64,000 nucleotides of DNA from Maylandia zebra (Eukaryota; Chordata; Actinopteri; Cichliformes; Cichlidae): positions 34,394,294 to 34,458,293 of the forward strand of contig NC_135180.1 in assembly GCF_041146795.1 (NCBI RefSeq), written 5' to 3'. Below the pieces are notes generated by a model. The model ran no database searches. It saw nothing but the letters and a program-made list of their open reading frames with translations, and was not told where the DNA came from. Each line of letters begins with the position of its first letter. The first letter of the stretch is position 1. Below are positions 26,034 to 40,510 of this stretch, piece after piece. Both the position numbers and the translations under genes were made by a program.

Positions 26034-29000
26034 GCTTTCATTTTTAAAATAATTCATAACTAAAGGAGTTAATGAAGGGTTTTCCATAACATGATTTTGC
26101 TGCTTTTTTTTAAGTAAAGCTTTTTCTTCTGTTTTTGTTCTTTTGGTTTGGTCCTTTCTTTTTAGCCTGTAACAACCAAGATTTCTCCTCTCACAGGCCC
26201 GACAACAGCTTTGGCATCCTCACATATACACACGTGCTCAACACACAACCAGGGGGGAAAAAAGGCATTTTGTCAGAGAGGTATAACAGAACCCAGACTG
26301 TGAAAGAAGGCCCTAATTCAAGCCAGTCTATCCTAGCATCAGCACCACAGTCCCGCCCCTCTGGCACTGCTGAATCATCAAGACTCACCCTTAATGCACT
26401 GGAATGGCCGAGAGTTTCACACACACCGTGCCTTCCATAGTAGTATTTGTGACTAAATTAATTTGGAAGGCCGACTACTTGATGATAAAGGCAAAGATCA
26501 TAAAGTCTGACTCATTCTACTGAGGTCCAGTGAGAAATTGGAAGATGATATCTGTGGTGGATTTTTGGTTCACAGCACCTGATGAACACATGTGACTAAA
26601 CGACTGAGTGTGGTCCTCATTTTCCTTTAGATACACCCGCTGGTCTGCACTGCAAATAGGTAGAAAGGGCCATCTGGTGCAAAAGGCACCTACATCTAAT
26701 GCTGCCTCCTCTGACTGGCCACCCAAGAGTTCAGGATGTGAACTAATACTTTGCTGTAATGAATTACTCCCTAGAGATATAAAAATAAAGTTAAGGGATG
26801 AGTCTGGAAGGCTCCCAAAGTGCTGTCAGTAGTCAATGCTAACTGACAGGAAAGTCCAACAGTAAGAGCAACAGGAAGAGGAAACTCTCCCCCACAACAT
26901 CCTGGATGGCCTGCCCATGTGTGACTGAATATTTTCAGATATTGTTCAGGGTCTTTGTTTGTGCCTCATAGCTGGTATTGTCATGGCAAAGTTATAATGT
27001 CTAATTAGTGATTTGCAAACATCTGTGTGTACACTATAATGCTGTGGTTGGCAAAGTAATGTTATTCTACTGACAGATATTTACAGCTTGTTTTGAATAC
27101 TTCTAACTGTCTGCTCCGCTGCTTGTTTGTTACAGCTATTCTAGTCTCTTGAGATAATTCCACCACATTAGAAGAAGTCTGGGGCAGATTTTTCAACAAC
27201 CCGTCCCTCTTTCCACCTTATTTGCAGAGTTCTGTTGAAGTCTTCCTTTCCTTTCAAGTCCCATAGTCATCTAATGGTCAGAATGTGTGTACCCAGACAT
27301 CCTGAGTCACTTATGATGCCGGTTCCTTTCTGTGGGAAAGCGTGACCATGTGTGCTGTGCTCAGTCGCTCATTGCTCATAAACAGTAGGAGCACAGCCTG
27401 CAATGTAAAATAAACTAGCCGCCACAACATGCTGTCACTACCGCTAACTAGCGTGAAAACAACAACCACAGAGCCAGATCAAAGGGGTGCAGCCGGTCAC
27501 ACAACTCCTCGGCTTACGTGCCACTCTCGCTTTGATAGATTATCCTCTTGCTCTTTCTCGCTTTACGATAGAAGGTTATTGTGAGATTTAAGATATAAGT
27601 CTGTCAAAGAGTTGGCGTCACATCCAAGTGAAATGGGCGAGCTGGTAATGAACTCTAAAAAGGTGAAAGCCTGCGTGTGTTAGATGAAAACTTGCCAAGT
27701 TCACCATGATGGTTGATATCACAAGGCAATGAAGAGCAGCGTCATGGGTGGTCACTGTGTATAAATACTTTTTACTGAGGATGTTCCTCTCCTTGCTTTT
27801 CTTCATGCTCACATACAGACTATAACAAACTTTTCACCTCAAACATTCATAGCATGTTGATTCAGCATGTCTATTTCACATCCTCCGCTGTCTGCTATGC
27901 TCTATCTATCTGCATTCCTCCACATGAGCTTCTGTCTTTCTCTCTGAGGCGCAGAGTCATTGCCCTATTTGCTTGAATTTCTCATTTCCTGTTTGGGGTG
28001 TGTATCCGATCCCTTGTTCTCGTGCCCAGCACACATCAAACACTCAAAGCGAGAAAAAGAGACCGAAAGAAGGGCACACAGAAAGTATATAAGTGAGGGA
28101 ATCGTGGCAAAATTTGAGGTGAATGGGAGAGGTTGACTTTGAAAGGAATCGGGCTGAAGATGTCAGGACAATGGAAAGGAAAAATCTTGACCACTGTCAG
28201 AGAAAGCAAATGGAAAACCAAAAAGGAGTAGGAAACACAAAGCGGTTAATTATAATATCCACAGATATGCCTCAAAAAAGGTCAGGCTCATGTCAAAGGC
28301 GTTGTTCATTCTGTAAGATCACGTTTCATCTTTATCTAATTTATAAGGAATCTGAGCTGATTTCACTTCCCTGTGCAATTTGTTTTTATTTACTCAAATT
28401 ATCTGTTTAGTCAGTCATTTTCCAAATTTCCTTTAACAAGGCTGTGGTGCCAGTCAAACAGGAGGGGGTTGCTGAGCTATAGCCATTAAAAATACAGCTT
28501 CCCATAGTCTGCTTCACATTTCCATCATAAAGGACTGATTCCACTCAGGCTGTGTGTGGGCTTACACTCAGGTATGGAGTAGTGGTTTCAGTAGCTAAAG
28601 CAACTAACTGTAGTGTATTTGTTTCATGAGACAAAACTGCTTGTTTTACTGGAAAATATGCTGTCATTCGTTGTAGCACCAAATCTGATATTAAACTTAT
28701 AACCCAGCTTTTAAAAACTGAAGTGAAGAAATAAAGCGAATGGAATCCTGATGCAAAGTTAAAGAGTTTCCATTTATTCTGCTAGTCGTTTTCATTTTTC
28801 ATGGCCGGGTTTTTTGCAAAAAACAAAACAAAACATAGATTTTCTTTGTCTATGTATCAGAAAATGATAAAAAAAAAAAAAAGTCAACAAAAACAACTTA
28901 AAAAACAAATCAAAACTAAACATAAACTCAGCTACAACCGTTGTGTGTTTATATATCTTCAAGGTAAGGAAAGAACAATAATTACCAGTAAATGTTTGCC

Positions 29001-32000
29001 CTTTTGAATGACTTCATACTTAAAATCTGTGTTTGAATGGAAGAGTTACAAATTAAGAAATAAAACAAGCAATAAAAACCATCATCAACATGAAATCAGA
29101 TGCTCATTTAAGGATTTCTAGTCATCAAAATTCAAACTGTAGCCGAAAGGTAAAATTTGTATTTTATACTTAGAAGAGCACTGCAAGAAATGCAAACAGA
29201 CGCTCAACAGAATATAAACACTAACGATTTCTATACCCTCCTTCAGTCTCCACCCTAACCACTGTGGTTACAAGTCCAAGAAACACAGGAGAAAAACAGA
29301 AGAGGATTTTAATGTGGAAAGGTAAAGCAGCAGTGTTTTTTAAGCAGGTATGCATCACGTTTCTTTTCCATTTACATAAAATTTCCAACACTTTTCCTGA
29401 GGCACAAGTGAACATGCAATTTGTCATTTGGGGATGTTGGTTGACACACTAGCTGATGGCTACACCAATCAACAGGAGACTTTGTAATGCTGCTGTACAA
29501 TGTGGGCAATCCCTGCAATTTATGACTCACACTGTCAGAAAAAAGCAGCAGGTTACAGTCAAAGCCAATGTCTAAACTAACCATGACGGAAATGAGAACT
29601 AGGATGGTAACTGAAGCTCATGGGGTTTTTTTTATCACAACTTATCTTCAATTTGGCTTTAAGTCCTGTGCCCTGCCTACTAGAAAAACATGTGGTTCAA
29701 ATAAACGTGACCCCCCACAGACTCCCTGAAGTCAAGCGCTCATTAGTGAATTATTTTCACAGAGTAGAGCAGAAGAAACTGTTGTTGTCTCAACTTATAC
29801 ATAATACTCGCCAGGTCTGATAAGATGGTTAAAGGGATATAGTAAAAGAGTTGGGGGGTAGGGCACAATCACACAATCGCTACTACTATGCGCTACAAAA
29901 CAATAAATACTAAGAAGGTCTGGAACAAGCCTATGTAACAATATACTCCAAGCACTCTGAGACCTCATCATTTATTGGCTTGTGGAGCTGGAATGTCACT
30001 CACATTCCCACTGACCTTCATCAGTGTCTGTCTCTGGTTGCTCGTATATCTCTGTGCTCCTCCGTTTGTGTTTGTTTTAACTTTCTCAGGACCCCCCCCC
30101 CACCAAAACGCCCATGCATCGTGCACCCGAGAGGACAGCAATTTCCCTCTTCCCTCCTCCCACCAAGCCAGACTTTCTCTACCTCTCTCCCTCCCACACT
30201 GTCTCTCCCACTCACTGTCTGCGTTTACTCTCATGTGTGGCTGACGCTATAACGTCAGCTCATGCTCAGTCAATCTTGACGTGTTTTTTTTTTTTATATA
30301 TTTTTTTTTCCATCCCTGAAGCGCTACTAGTAAAACCATCACAGACACGCCATGGCTCAGAAAGGCGGGCGAGTCATTGGTAATCTTCTAAGAGAAAGTG
30401 AACTCACACTGAGGTTAGTAAGTGTATGGTAGAGGTCACGGACAGTGAGTCACCCAAGTACTTGGCCTCTTATTCTTCATGGTGGGATGTCGCTTGTGAG
30501 TCACTGCAACAGACTGGACTGGGTTGTATACTCTGTGTCATATGCTTTTCTTCACCATGTCAAGTTCAGTTGAACTTCTAACCCTAACCAGTTAAAACCC
30601 AAATACACCAAACTGCAAAGCTATATCTGAAAGGGCTGATGTTCTGGTACACAAGACATATGTGACTATGTACATTGCTACTAGAAAAGGAAAGGTGTTT
30701 CTATTTAAATTTAGGTTCATGTGACATTTTACAAGCCAATTATATGAGACTGAGGTGCATCAGATGTCATGTGTGAGTGAAAACATTGTGGAGCTATGCA
30801 CCTGTGCCTTGTCCCCTCATTAGTGTGTCTTGTTGCGTGCATACAACAGTGACAGAGAGAAATGTAAACCCCACATAGCCTGGAGGCATATGTAACATAA
30901 ACAAAGTAACTGTGCCAGAGGCTGTACTTTTTTGTTATTGAGCCAACAATTTATTAAATGGGGAATTTTCTGTAGCTCAGTCAGGTGCATATTTAAAGAC
31001 AGGGTATTTAAAGCAGTTAATCCAGACAGACCACGGCAAATTGTCCCACATATGAATCATTAAGTCAGTCTTTCACTAATTATTCTTTTGAAACAAATTA
31101 CTCATCATCTTAAAATTTCAATGGTTAACCTCACGCGAGGCTTAAGGCTGCCTACAAAACAAACCGGTTTTATGTCTATATCAGTGAATGTATTTACTGA
31201 CCCCTGCTGGCTGATAACCTAAAATAACTCAAACGTGGATACAATTTGACATTGAAATTAGATTTGCAAGTCAAATGAAGAGCTGAACCAATATCAGCAA
31301 ACACACAGTTTATGTGCAGTTTGTTACATAATGTGTCTCAGCTGAGTTAAATACAGATGCAGAATTAACTTTAATATGTGAAACTCAGAAATTGAGAAAT
31401 ATGTAAGAAAGAGAGGAAGGGAGAGTGAGAAAGGGTTATTTTCAAAGGTAAGGATTGTCCAGGAAGTAGATCTTTTAAAGGGGAAACTTAAAGCATAAAA
31501 TCCTCATTTATTTTAGAGTTGTTGTTTGTTTTGTTTTTTAAATCAGTTATTGGATATTGAATCTATACATTACTGCGGAAATTTTGCTTTTGCACAACAT
31601 TTTGGAAAACAAATTGAAGCCAAATTTTGCTTGCCTAAAGTTCATGGTGAAATTTAGGTTACACTGAGGGTAGCAAACCAATTTAAATAGAAGGTGATGA
31701 TACTGATTACATTCACTCAGGGGAATTCTACCTGTCACATTAGCTTTAAAGTGTCTAAAGGATGAAAAGAATCTGTGACAGCTTATGTAACATCTGATTA
31801 TCTCATTATTTTTTAAGGGAATACTGGAGTAGCAGCACAAGACAGCTGATCACAGCCTGCACACATATAAAAATCTCCTTGAATTGACAAAACAATTCAC
31901 TATGCGACTTATTTCCAGGTGACTATTCTCTCACAGTTTCCCCAGCTACCAAATCCTACTTTAAATACTGTAGAAGGGAGAACAAACACTAGAGGGGCTT

Positions 32001-32490
32001 TTTATTTATTTATTTTTTATCACAGATGTGAACCTCAATTACAAAACCATACTTTCACTATTTACTGATAGGACACCAAAGGAAGTTATTAGTGGACACT
32101 GAAAAACACAAAAAACCCAACTAGCAAAATATTAATGTAACAAAGAAATGCATTTACTTTTTTAGGCACTCAAAGCACAAAACGTGCTTATTGCAAACTA
32201 GTCTAAAGCAGTGGTAGGAAACCATGTGTGTATGGGATTTGCATGTGTTTTCCACACTCACTGAAATCACTGCTCAGGTAACTAATCTTATAACCCCACA
32301 AGTTCCTCTTTTGATTTTTATTGGAATCTCAGCTGACTCTAAATTATATTAATTTCAGATAAATCAGAATAATTGGAATCTAATTTGGTTGTTATTGGGA
32401 TCTTTTAAATTGTGGGTATTTTTGCTTTCATTTGCAAAGCACAAATATATATAGCACTTACATATTTATAATGCACTTATAACATGCATG
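26034..32490. other. Gene-poor interval upstream of ppp5c
   Basis: No supported exon. Overlapping frames on both strands near 26135-26832 and 29968-30383 lack recognisable domains. There is a poly-C run near 30091-30100 and T-rich tracts near 30285-30310. Otherwise nothing identifiable. Confidence 0.5.
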
Positions 32491-32655
32491 TCTTCGGACC
32501 CTGGCAGAAAGACAGAGTACTAAGAGGAAATCACTACAGGTACTTTAGAGTGAGTCAAACATGCAAACTACACACAACGAGCCCCCTGCCAGGATTTGAA
32601 CCAGAAGCCTTCTTAACTAAGGACAGCACTAACCACTCCACCACTATGCTAACCT
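32491..32655 (-). mobile_element. tRNA-headed SINE-like repeat upstream of ppp5c
   Basis: Read on the minus strand from about 32655, a tRNA-like head has an A-box-like TGGTGGAGTGGTT (32643-32631) and a B-box-like GGTTCAAATCC (32602-32592). A body follows (GTTTGCATGTTTGACTCACT...) resembling a widespread vertebrate repeat whose usual form contains GGAGTTTGCATGTTCTC. It is diverged. A 178-aa open frame that begins inside it is best explained by the repeat. Confidence 0.6.
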
Positions 32656-33114
32656 GTTTCAGATCTCCTGGCACCCTCTCAGCTCGGTTCCTTGGGTGCA
32701 CCATATATGATAACGGCTATGCTGTTTTAGTATTTTACTGTTTAGAAATTCTTCCACGATCAGTCAAACCAGATGGTGTCTGTCCCTGCAGAAACCTGGG
32801 CAAATGTGATGAGAACACAGATATCGCTCATGACAGTGTCAAGCTCTACCACTTGTCACCACTATCCCATAGAAATACACATGTAACTCATAATAAATCC
32901 AGAATTATTTATTCCAGAAATAATTTAACCCACATTGGTGGATCTGAAATTGGGTATAACATCAATGTTATTAACTTTGACCCGAACAGTGTGCAAGGGT
33001 TACATGTTGTAGTTTCGTAATGTCGCACGTATGATCACCCCGTAAATTTACTTTCAATATGACAAATGGTAAAAACTACACCTAACTTTGCGACCTTTAC
33101 GACAGTCCATCCCA

Positions 33115-36100
33115 ATGGCGCACATATCGGAAAACGGCAGTGAGAAGAAGATGGCGGAGGGAGGTAACGATGCCGAGCTACTCAAGGAGAAGGCGAATAA
33201 GTACTTTAAAGGTAATTTCTAAAACCTGTCAAGTCAGTGTGTTTTTTCAGTATTTTTTTTATAATTTGACACTGTGACCATTGGTTAGCAGCGGCGTGAT
33301 TGTGTTGCAGTACACCTCAAGCAAAGCCGGTCGCAAATACTAAGCTAGTGTTGCTCAGAGAGCATGCTAATGGTAAACCCCATTCATTGGGATCCGCGGC
33401 ACTGATGGGTAACAGCAGCTAGCTAGTAGCCACTACACTCAGCAGCGACAGCACCGACGTTAACCCATGCCGTCACTCGTGTCGTGTATATTACACCACC
33501 AACTTCCCTATTTATCCAATGTCTCGAAGTTATAAGGTTTATGACCATGCGCTGTGTTTAACAGTCACTGATTTGTTTCCATTTAGCCGCCGCAGCGGGT
33601 TAATATTGTAGTTTAAGGTGAGGTTCACATAGAACTAGAATTTTCTGTTAGCCGGCGGCTGCTTGAACAGGAAGAGCAGCGAGGCAGAGCTCCCTAAACT
33701 CATGGCAGCAGTTACGAAATCTTCAATGTAACTCAACTCTTATTCGTTTATCTGAAATGCAATTAGATTTCAAGTCACTGAAGAGGCGCTTTTAATATCG
33801 TACGATTAGCATTGAAACGTGGTAGTCACGTTGCGCCCCCATTCAAAACACATAGATAATGAAAGTGTCTGTTAAGCAACCGGCGCTAGGGTTTCTAGTT
33901 CATTTAGGTAGATTCCTTAGTAAATCAAAGCATATAAAATCCAGCTTGGACACAGTGATGATCTGTGAAACATGCATATGAGGTTATCAGCCGTCATTCA
34001 CATTTTGTATTAAGTACATTGTCCAGGATGTATTTTTCACGCCCACGACAGGTCTGTCTGTCGCTGGTTAATTGGGAAACTTCTGCGGGGTTGATACTGA
34101 TGAGTCAGAGTACCGGTAGGTGCAAAGAAAAGACTGTTATGTGAGGGACGGGGTGGTATTTTTCTGCTTTATAATTCATATAACCATGTTAGACATGCAC
34201 TCCCCGGGGTTGCAGTCCCATTACTTTCCTAATATAAGACACATTTTTTCCTGGTGTCAGATTCTAGAATAGAATTGTCATTTTACATGTACAATGAAAT
34301 TGTGGGTGCTCCACACCAACTGTGCTGGAATGAAATATAAATGGTAGATAGCAGGAATAAATAGCCAACAGGAGAAATATATACAATCAAGAGGGATATA
34401 TATAAACAAAAGAAATATATGGCACACATTAGAAAGCAAATATGGTCTAGAACTAGTACGTTTTGGCAGTTTTATTTTCTTAGTTGTATATATTGCAAAA
34501 CTTGTAAAACCTGCTTTAGTTTGTTGTCTGTTTGTAAAGGTGGGGATATGATTTCTTCATAAACAATGCTGAATTTAAAAAAAAAAAATTCTTAATATGT
34601 TTGGTGACTGGTCTGCATATAGTTTATGCCCTTCAAAATAAACCCATTAAATATGTATGTGTATATATTATGTTTGTGTGTGTGTCTGTGTGTATAAATA
34701 GTTATGTTAAATAATCGTGATTGACCAAAATGATCAACAATTTATTTTTGCTATAATTCAACAGTCCTATGATTAAGAAAACCATGTATCATGGCAGTGA
34801 TATACACTGCTAAACACACACCATTGTAGTTTTTACAATTTCTTTCACTAGTGGGTAACTCATTACGTTATGTTTGAGTGTATGATCAAGGTCCAGTTAA
34901 ACTCCAACTTTGTTTTTTCTTTTCCTTATTCAGAAAAAGACTATGAAAATGCAATCAAGTACTACTCAGAAGCCTTGGAACTCAATCCATCCAATGCCAT
35001 ATACTACAGCAACCGAAGCCTGGCATACCTACGCACAGAGTGCTATGGTTATGCCCTGGCGGATGCCACAAAGGCCCTGGAAGTAGACAAAAACTACATT
35101 AAGGGATATTACCGCCGTGCCACCTCCAACATGGCACTGGGCAAATTTAAAGCTGCACTAAAAGACTACGAAACGGTAAGAAGCAATAGCATTTTTTATT
35201 ATTAGAAGACACATCATGTACACTTGCCATCCAGTCTAACCTTGAATAGAACAAAGTACAGAGCTCTCCACTTCCATCTGTTGCTCTGTCACCACCAGTT
35301 AGGCTCTTTGTGTTGCCTTAACAGCACAAAGTGGGGATTATCCTGTAATCCTGTCATGATGCCAATTAGATCCAGTTTGAAGGCTCTCATACCACAGTTA
35401 ATGGGGTTTGTGCCTTCCTCATAATAAGCAATATAATTTAAATATAACGATAGACCTTAGGGATCTCTGAAGTTCTGTCTTAGTCTCTAGTTTATTGCAC
35501 AAACCAGACCACTAACCATGATATTTCAAAAAGCATATTCAACGCTTCTGTAAGCAAAGAAGGGTTGGGGCTAGATTTAAATGTGTATAACTCTTAAGAG
35601 ATATGGGACAGAACATCATGTGACTAAAACCATTGTTCATTTTACGTATGTTAATTGAGAGATTTGATCCTTTATGTTTCTGTTTCTATTTATATTCTCA
35701 GCTTTGCATCTATACAAAGTCCTTGTCCCTATGTATGCTTTAATGCCAGTTAAAGGTTAACCAGGGTGTTTATTTCATGTCTCTGTCCTGATAATAGGTA
35801 GTGAGGGTTCGACCGAATGACAAGGATGCAAGGATGAAGTATCAAGAATGTAACAAGATTGTGAAACAGAAGGCTTTTGAGAGAGCCATTGCCAGCGACG
35901 AGACAAAGAAATCTGTTGTTGACTCTTTGGACATTGAAAACATGAGTATGTTTGCTTTCTTATTTGAGGAATATACATTAGTGTCATATAATAATATTTA
36001 ATTCAGAAGGTAATAAGGTGAAAGATGTGATGTGAACCATATTAATCTTGACTGTGCAGCGATTGAGGATGACTATACAGGCCCAAAACTTGAAGACGGG

Positions 36101-39100
36101 AAGGTAACATTGAAGTTCATGAAAGAGATGATGGATTGGTTCAAAGATCAGAAGAAACTGCACAGAAAGTGTGCTTATCAGGTAACCATAGTTATTTATA
36201 TGACATATAGTAGAGTAAGACAAGGAAATGGAAATATGTGTATGCTTCAAATTAAACTGGTATGTATGTATGTATTTCTTTTTTTCCCAGATTTTGGTGC
36301 AAGTTAAAGATGTTCTGTCAAAACTGCCAAGTCTTGTTGAAATCACGTTAAAAGAGGTGAGGATTTTTCTTCATATACTCAAGAATGAAGTGAAGTTTTT
36401 TAGTTCACAAGTAATGAGTACAAAATTAGAGCGAGGTCATATTTTCTAAGTGCTAACACTAACAAAACCCATAATGGGAGTACAGGTAGTAGATGATTGT
36501 ACATGGCCATTTTTTAAAGTTCTCCATTCTTTGTTAAAGATGTTCTGTTTCTCTTTGTCACAGACAGAAAAAATAACTATTTGTGGGGACACTCATGGCC
36601 AATACTACGATCTCCTCAACATCTTCAAGTTGAACGGCTTACCTTCTGACACCAACCCTTATGTATCCTTTGTTTTTGCTGACGCTCACACACATTGGTT
36701 TTAAATTTGTGTTCACTGGAGTACTTTTCTGTGTCTAAAATTGTAACAGTCAGATGCCACAAACTTGTCCAGAACTTGTGCGTCATAATGCTTAACCACA
36801 GCATTCAGCTGTTCAATGGTGACTTTGTGGATCGTGGCTCTTTCTCTGTTGAGGTCATTCTTACCCTTTTTGGCTTCAAGCTGCTCTACCCCAACAACTT
36901 CCACTTGCTTAGAGGTGAGAGCGCTCAAGAGTGTTGTGCATGGATCTCAGGCTGCTGTAACGTGCGATATTGTACATCATGATAACTACATATCTCTGTT
37001 GGCATTGGGTTTAAAGGCATCTACTGCAAAGTCCTATAATTTATCAGTAATTTAACACCTTTCATGATTAACTGAACATATTGATAGAATATCAAACAAC
37101 AACTGCTATGGCATTATGTTCAAATAGTCTATGTATTGTAAAAATATTGTTTTGAAGAATAGTCAACTAAACAAGAAAGGTTCATGTTTTACTTTAATGG
37201 AATACAGACCACTAACCACACAAATTTGTACCATTAGATGGTGCAACATGTCAGTGCAACATTTATTTAACCACACAAGAAACTGGGAGTAAATTCTAGT
37301 TCATAGCAGCAATGTGGTGAATGGCAGAAGTTGTTAAATAGGGGATGAAATGCTGTCACCTAGTGGTGAAAGTTTAAATTCTGCAGAAGGTAATCGCAAA
37401 CAACTCTTCTAAAGAGCGATACCCAGAAGTCATTTGCTGGATAATTGATCCTCCATAGTAATGACTGATTAAAATATTTAAGTGTCCTGTGTAATCCGCA
37501 GTAACCACTTTTAAATCTGCAGGTAACCATGAGACGGACAACATGAACCAGATGTATGGATTTGAAGGGGAGGTCAAAGCCAAGTACACAGCCCAGATGT
37601 TTCAGCTTTTCAGCGAGGTCTTCCAGTGGCTTCCTCTTGCACAGTGTATCAACAATAAAGTACTGGTAAGCTTTGAGAATGTGAACTAAAAGGTGACACT
37701 GGCGAGTAATTTATTTGTGCTTAAGGTGTGAATATGTATGGATTTAATTCTTATGGTTGTCATTTAAGTGGAAGTTAATTCAAAATGATGAGATATAAAG
37801 TATATAGGAGTATGCTAATGTATGTAATTTCTGTCACCTCAGTTATGCTTCTGAAATAGTATGTGTTGTTAAGATAACTTACTGATTACTATTTTTTTGT
37901 ATTCATCACTTTTCTTGCACAATGTTTCATGTGTTTTTATTGCTGTACTCACAGTTCTAATTAAATTCTCCATGTCAGGTTATGCACGGTGGGCTGTTCA
38001 GTGAAGATGGTGTCACATTGGAAGACTTAAGGAAGATTGACAGGAATAGACAGCCTCCAGACTCAGGTGGGGCTAGACTCTTAAGTCATTATCAGTTTAA
38101 ATTGCTATAAGAAATAACCTTTAAAAGGGATGACAAGTATAATTTAACACTTTTCCCCATGCGTTCACAGGTCCTATGTGTGACCTCCTCTGGTCAGATC
38201 CACAGCCACAGGTGAGTTCTCACCCACAGGTTTATACTGAAGCATAATTCAGTGCTTCCTACAGATCTGGATGCAATTTGTGGCAGTACCTGCTTTATAG
38301 TTTGTGTCTCTCTCTCCCTCTTACACAGAATGGCCGGTCGATCAGTAAGCGAGGGGTGAGTTGCCAGTTTGGGCCCGATGTGACGGAGCGCTTCCTGGAG
38401 CAGAACAAGCTGGATTTCATTGTGCGTAGTCATGAGGTCAAAGCTGAGGGGTACGAGGTCACTCACTCAGGGAAGTGCATCACCGTGTTCTCAGCACCCA
38501 ACTACTGGTAAGTAATCAAGTTACCTAACTTAAGTGTTGACTGTTAAAAAAGTGGCACATTTTAACTGTTGTATTCTCCTTTTTTTTCCCTCAGTGATCA
38601 GATGGGAAACAAAGGAGCATATATCCACCTCAGGGGATCAGACCTCAAACCAGAATTTCACCAGTTCACAGCTGTGGTTAGTGTCCTGTTATCTTGAGTT
38701 TAATAAAATCAATATAATATAATAATAATAATGATGATGATATAGAAATAAATAGTTATTTAATAAATAAAACAGTGCAGGCAGTGTCTCCTAAAAGATT
38801 AAAAATTTACCCGTAATACATAAAGTGCATGTTGAGGTTTAGTCAGTAAGGTACATCACTTTCAGGTCCTTAATTAAAAGAAGCGATATCTCAGATGTTT
38901 CTACATGAAACAGGGATTGAATTGCGCTAATGGAAAAGTGGTTGAAGTGTAACAAAAACTTAAAAGTACTTCATTCTCATTAACAAAAATTTTAAAGATA
39001 AGAAACCTAGAAACAACATTGATATTATATCACTTAAGTGGATATTTTAATGAAGATCATCACTATACAAATTTTGAATATGTGGTTAGCTTAATGCACA

Positions 39101-39448
39101 GTGTTACAGTGACATCTGCTGGACTACTGAGATGAACTTCTCCCTCATGTTTAGGCCATTTTTTTCCCTATTCCTAATTTATAAGTAATCTGACAATTTG
39201 TGAAAATGATGCATTAGAAATCATAACACCCTGAGATGAGCAGTGGAGTCATATATTATCCTAACCAAGTGGAATAAAGCCGAAAACATTAAACTACTAT
39301 TAACTGCTAAAAGTTTAGCTAGTAGTGTCTTAAGAGTTTTAAAAATCTTCTTAAATTGGAATCTAATTCTCATCTCCTTTTACAGCCTCATCCGAATGTC
39401 AAGCCCATGGCATATGCCAACACGCTAATGCAGTTGGGGATGATGTAG
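33115..39448 (+). CDS. ppp5c: Serine/threonine-protein phosphatase 5, catalytic
   Basis: Thirteen exons: 33115-33211, 34934-35175, 35798-35945, 36060-36181, 36291-36356, 36564-36662, 36809-36914, 37523-37665, 37979-38066, 38171-38211, 38329-38507, 38595-38676, 39386-39448; 1476 nt, 491 aa (human 499). Residues about 20-121 form three TPRs, which in PP5 bind the HSP90 C-terminus and hold the enzyme inactive. The catalytic domain keeps the PPP metal and active-site motifs: GDTHG (D234, H236), GDFVDRGS (D263), GNHE (N295, H296), MHGG (H344) and RSHE (H419). The end [13 protein letters not shown] contains the autoinhibitory helix. PP5 dephosphorylates HSP90 clients such as glucocorticoid receptor and RAF1. 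A second in-frame ATG at 33151 has a better Kozak context (A at -3, G at +4) and would give 479 aa starting MAEGG; the true start is uncertain. Confidence 0.97.
33212..34933 (+). other. ppp5c intron 1 with a retroposon fragment
   Basis: The first part (about 33280-33900) is CpG-containing and probably promoter-proximal. Near 34262-34330 is a piece resembling the reverse complement of a teleost LINE or SINE 3' end, including TACATGTACAATGAAATTGT. A short GT-rich stretch follows near 34665-34695. Confidence 0.45.
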
Positions 39449-40510
39449 AGACCCATCTAATCTGTCTGTGACACTGATGACCTCTCATCGGATCCGAACC
39501 ATCCCAGCCACCTCGTTCCTTCCAGCGCTCGGACATGCTGTTGTTCATGCTTAGCCTAAGGGATCCCTCTCCCTAAAAAACTTCAGCTAGTTGTACGCAT
39601 AAAGTGTGTGGTTTAGTTCGGATGGGAAGAGATCACTTAGACCAGCCCAGTCCAGGCCTGGATATACTCCTTCACATTACCGGCTAAAACTGAAAAATTA
39701 CAATTTCCGTTGTCCCTTTGCCTGCTTTTGTGTTCCATCAGTGGGTACAAAAACAACCACAACATTTTCTGACGAGTTTCCTTCAAGCTGCTTTGTTTCT
39801 AAATATGTGAGCTCCTCAGACGGCATCATATAGCTGGTATTTACCAAAGATCTGTAATGAAAATGATTGTTCAGTTTTTGCAAGGTGCATCTTGTGACTC
39901 TGAAACCTAGCATTGTATACTGTTGGCCTGCATACACAGAGATTAGAGCTTTGGAAACTGGTTGAAAAGCAGCATGTCTATCAGTGTTTCTCAAACCACT
40001 CTGCAGTATGTCGGTTTATTTCTCACAAATCCAAAATCTTATTACATGTATGATTCCAGTCTAAAAAACAGATATTGAGTCTCTGGGTACACACTGAAAG
40101 GTGCTGTTTGCCATTAGTGGTGTATTTAGCTGGTTCGGTCACGTGCACTGCTTCCCAGTAAGGAAGATACTGCTGCTCTCCATGTGTTCATCTCCTCGGT
40201 CGTCATTGTGCCACTGACCCAGCGGTTCCCGCACAGTCCACTCTCTCCAAACTAGCTTGTAAAGCAAACACTGTTGGCACTCTAGTCTCCAATACATGTT
40301 CAATTACCAGTGACTTATTAACCCCGTATGTGAATTTCTTCAGTACACAAACATCAGAAATGCAATCCTGTCTTGAAACGCACAGCTGCATTGTCCAGTG
40401 GCCCTCAACTTTTTAGATAAAGAAATACACTGATGTGTATGTATATAACTGTATCATTTAAAGATTCTGTGTAATGTTTGGAGAAAAATATTGAATAAAA
40501 AAGCCAGTCC
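39449..40510 (+). other. ppp5c: ppp5c 3' UTR
   Basis: About 1.05 kb from the stop to an AATAAA at 40494-40499. Short open frames on both strands here have no domain content. The signal choice is inferred from position. Confidence 0.55.

Noticed and set aside
29968-30383. Several overlapping frames on both strands near ppp5c
   Set aside because: Low-complexity Ser/Pro/Leu translations of pyrimidine-rich DNA with no domain or conserved splice sites.
32484-33020. 178-aa plus-strand open frame just upstream of ppp5c
   Set aside because: It starts inside a tRNA-headed repeat, has no recognisable domain and no splice or Kozak support.
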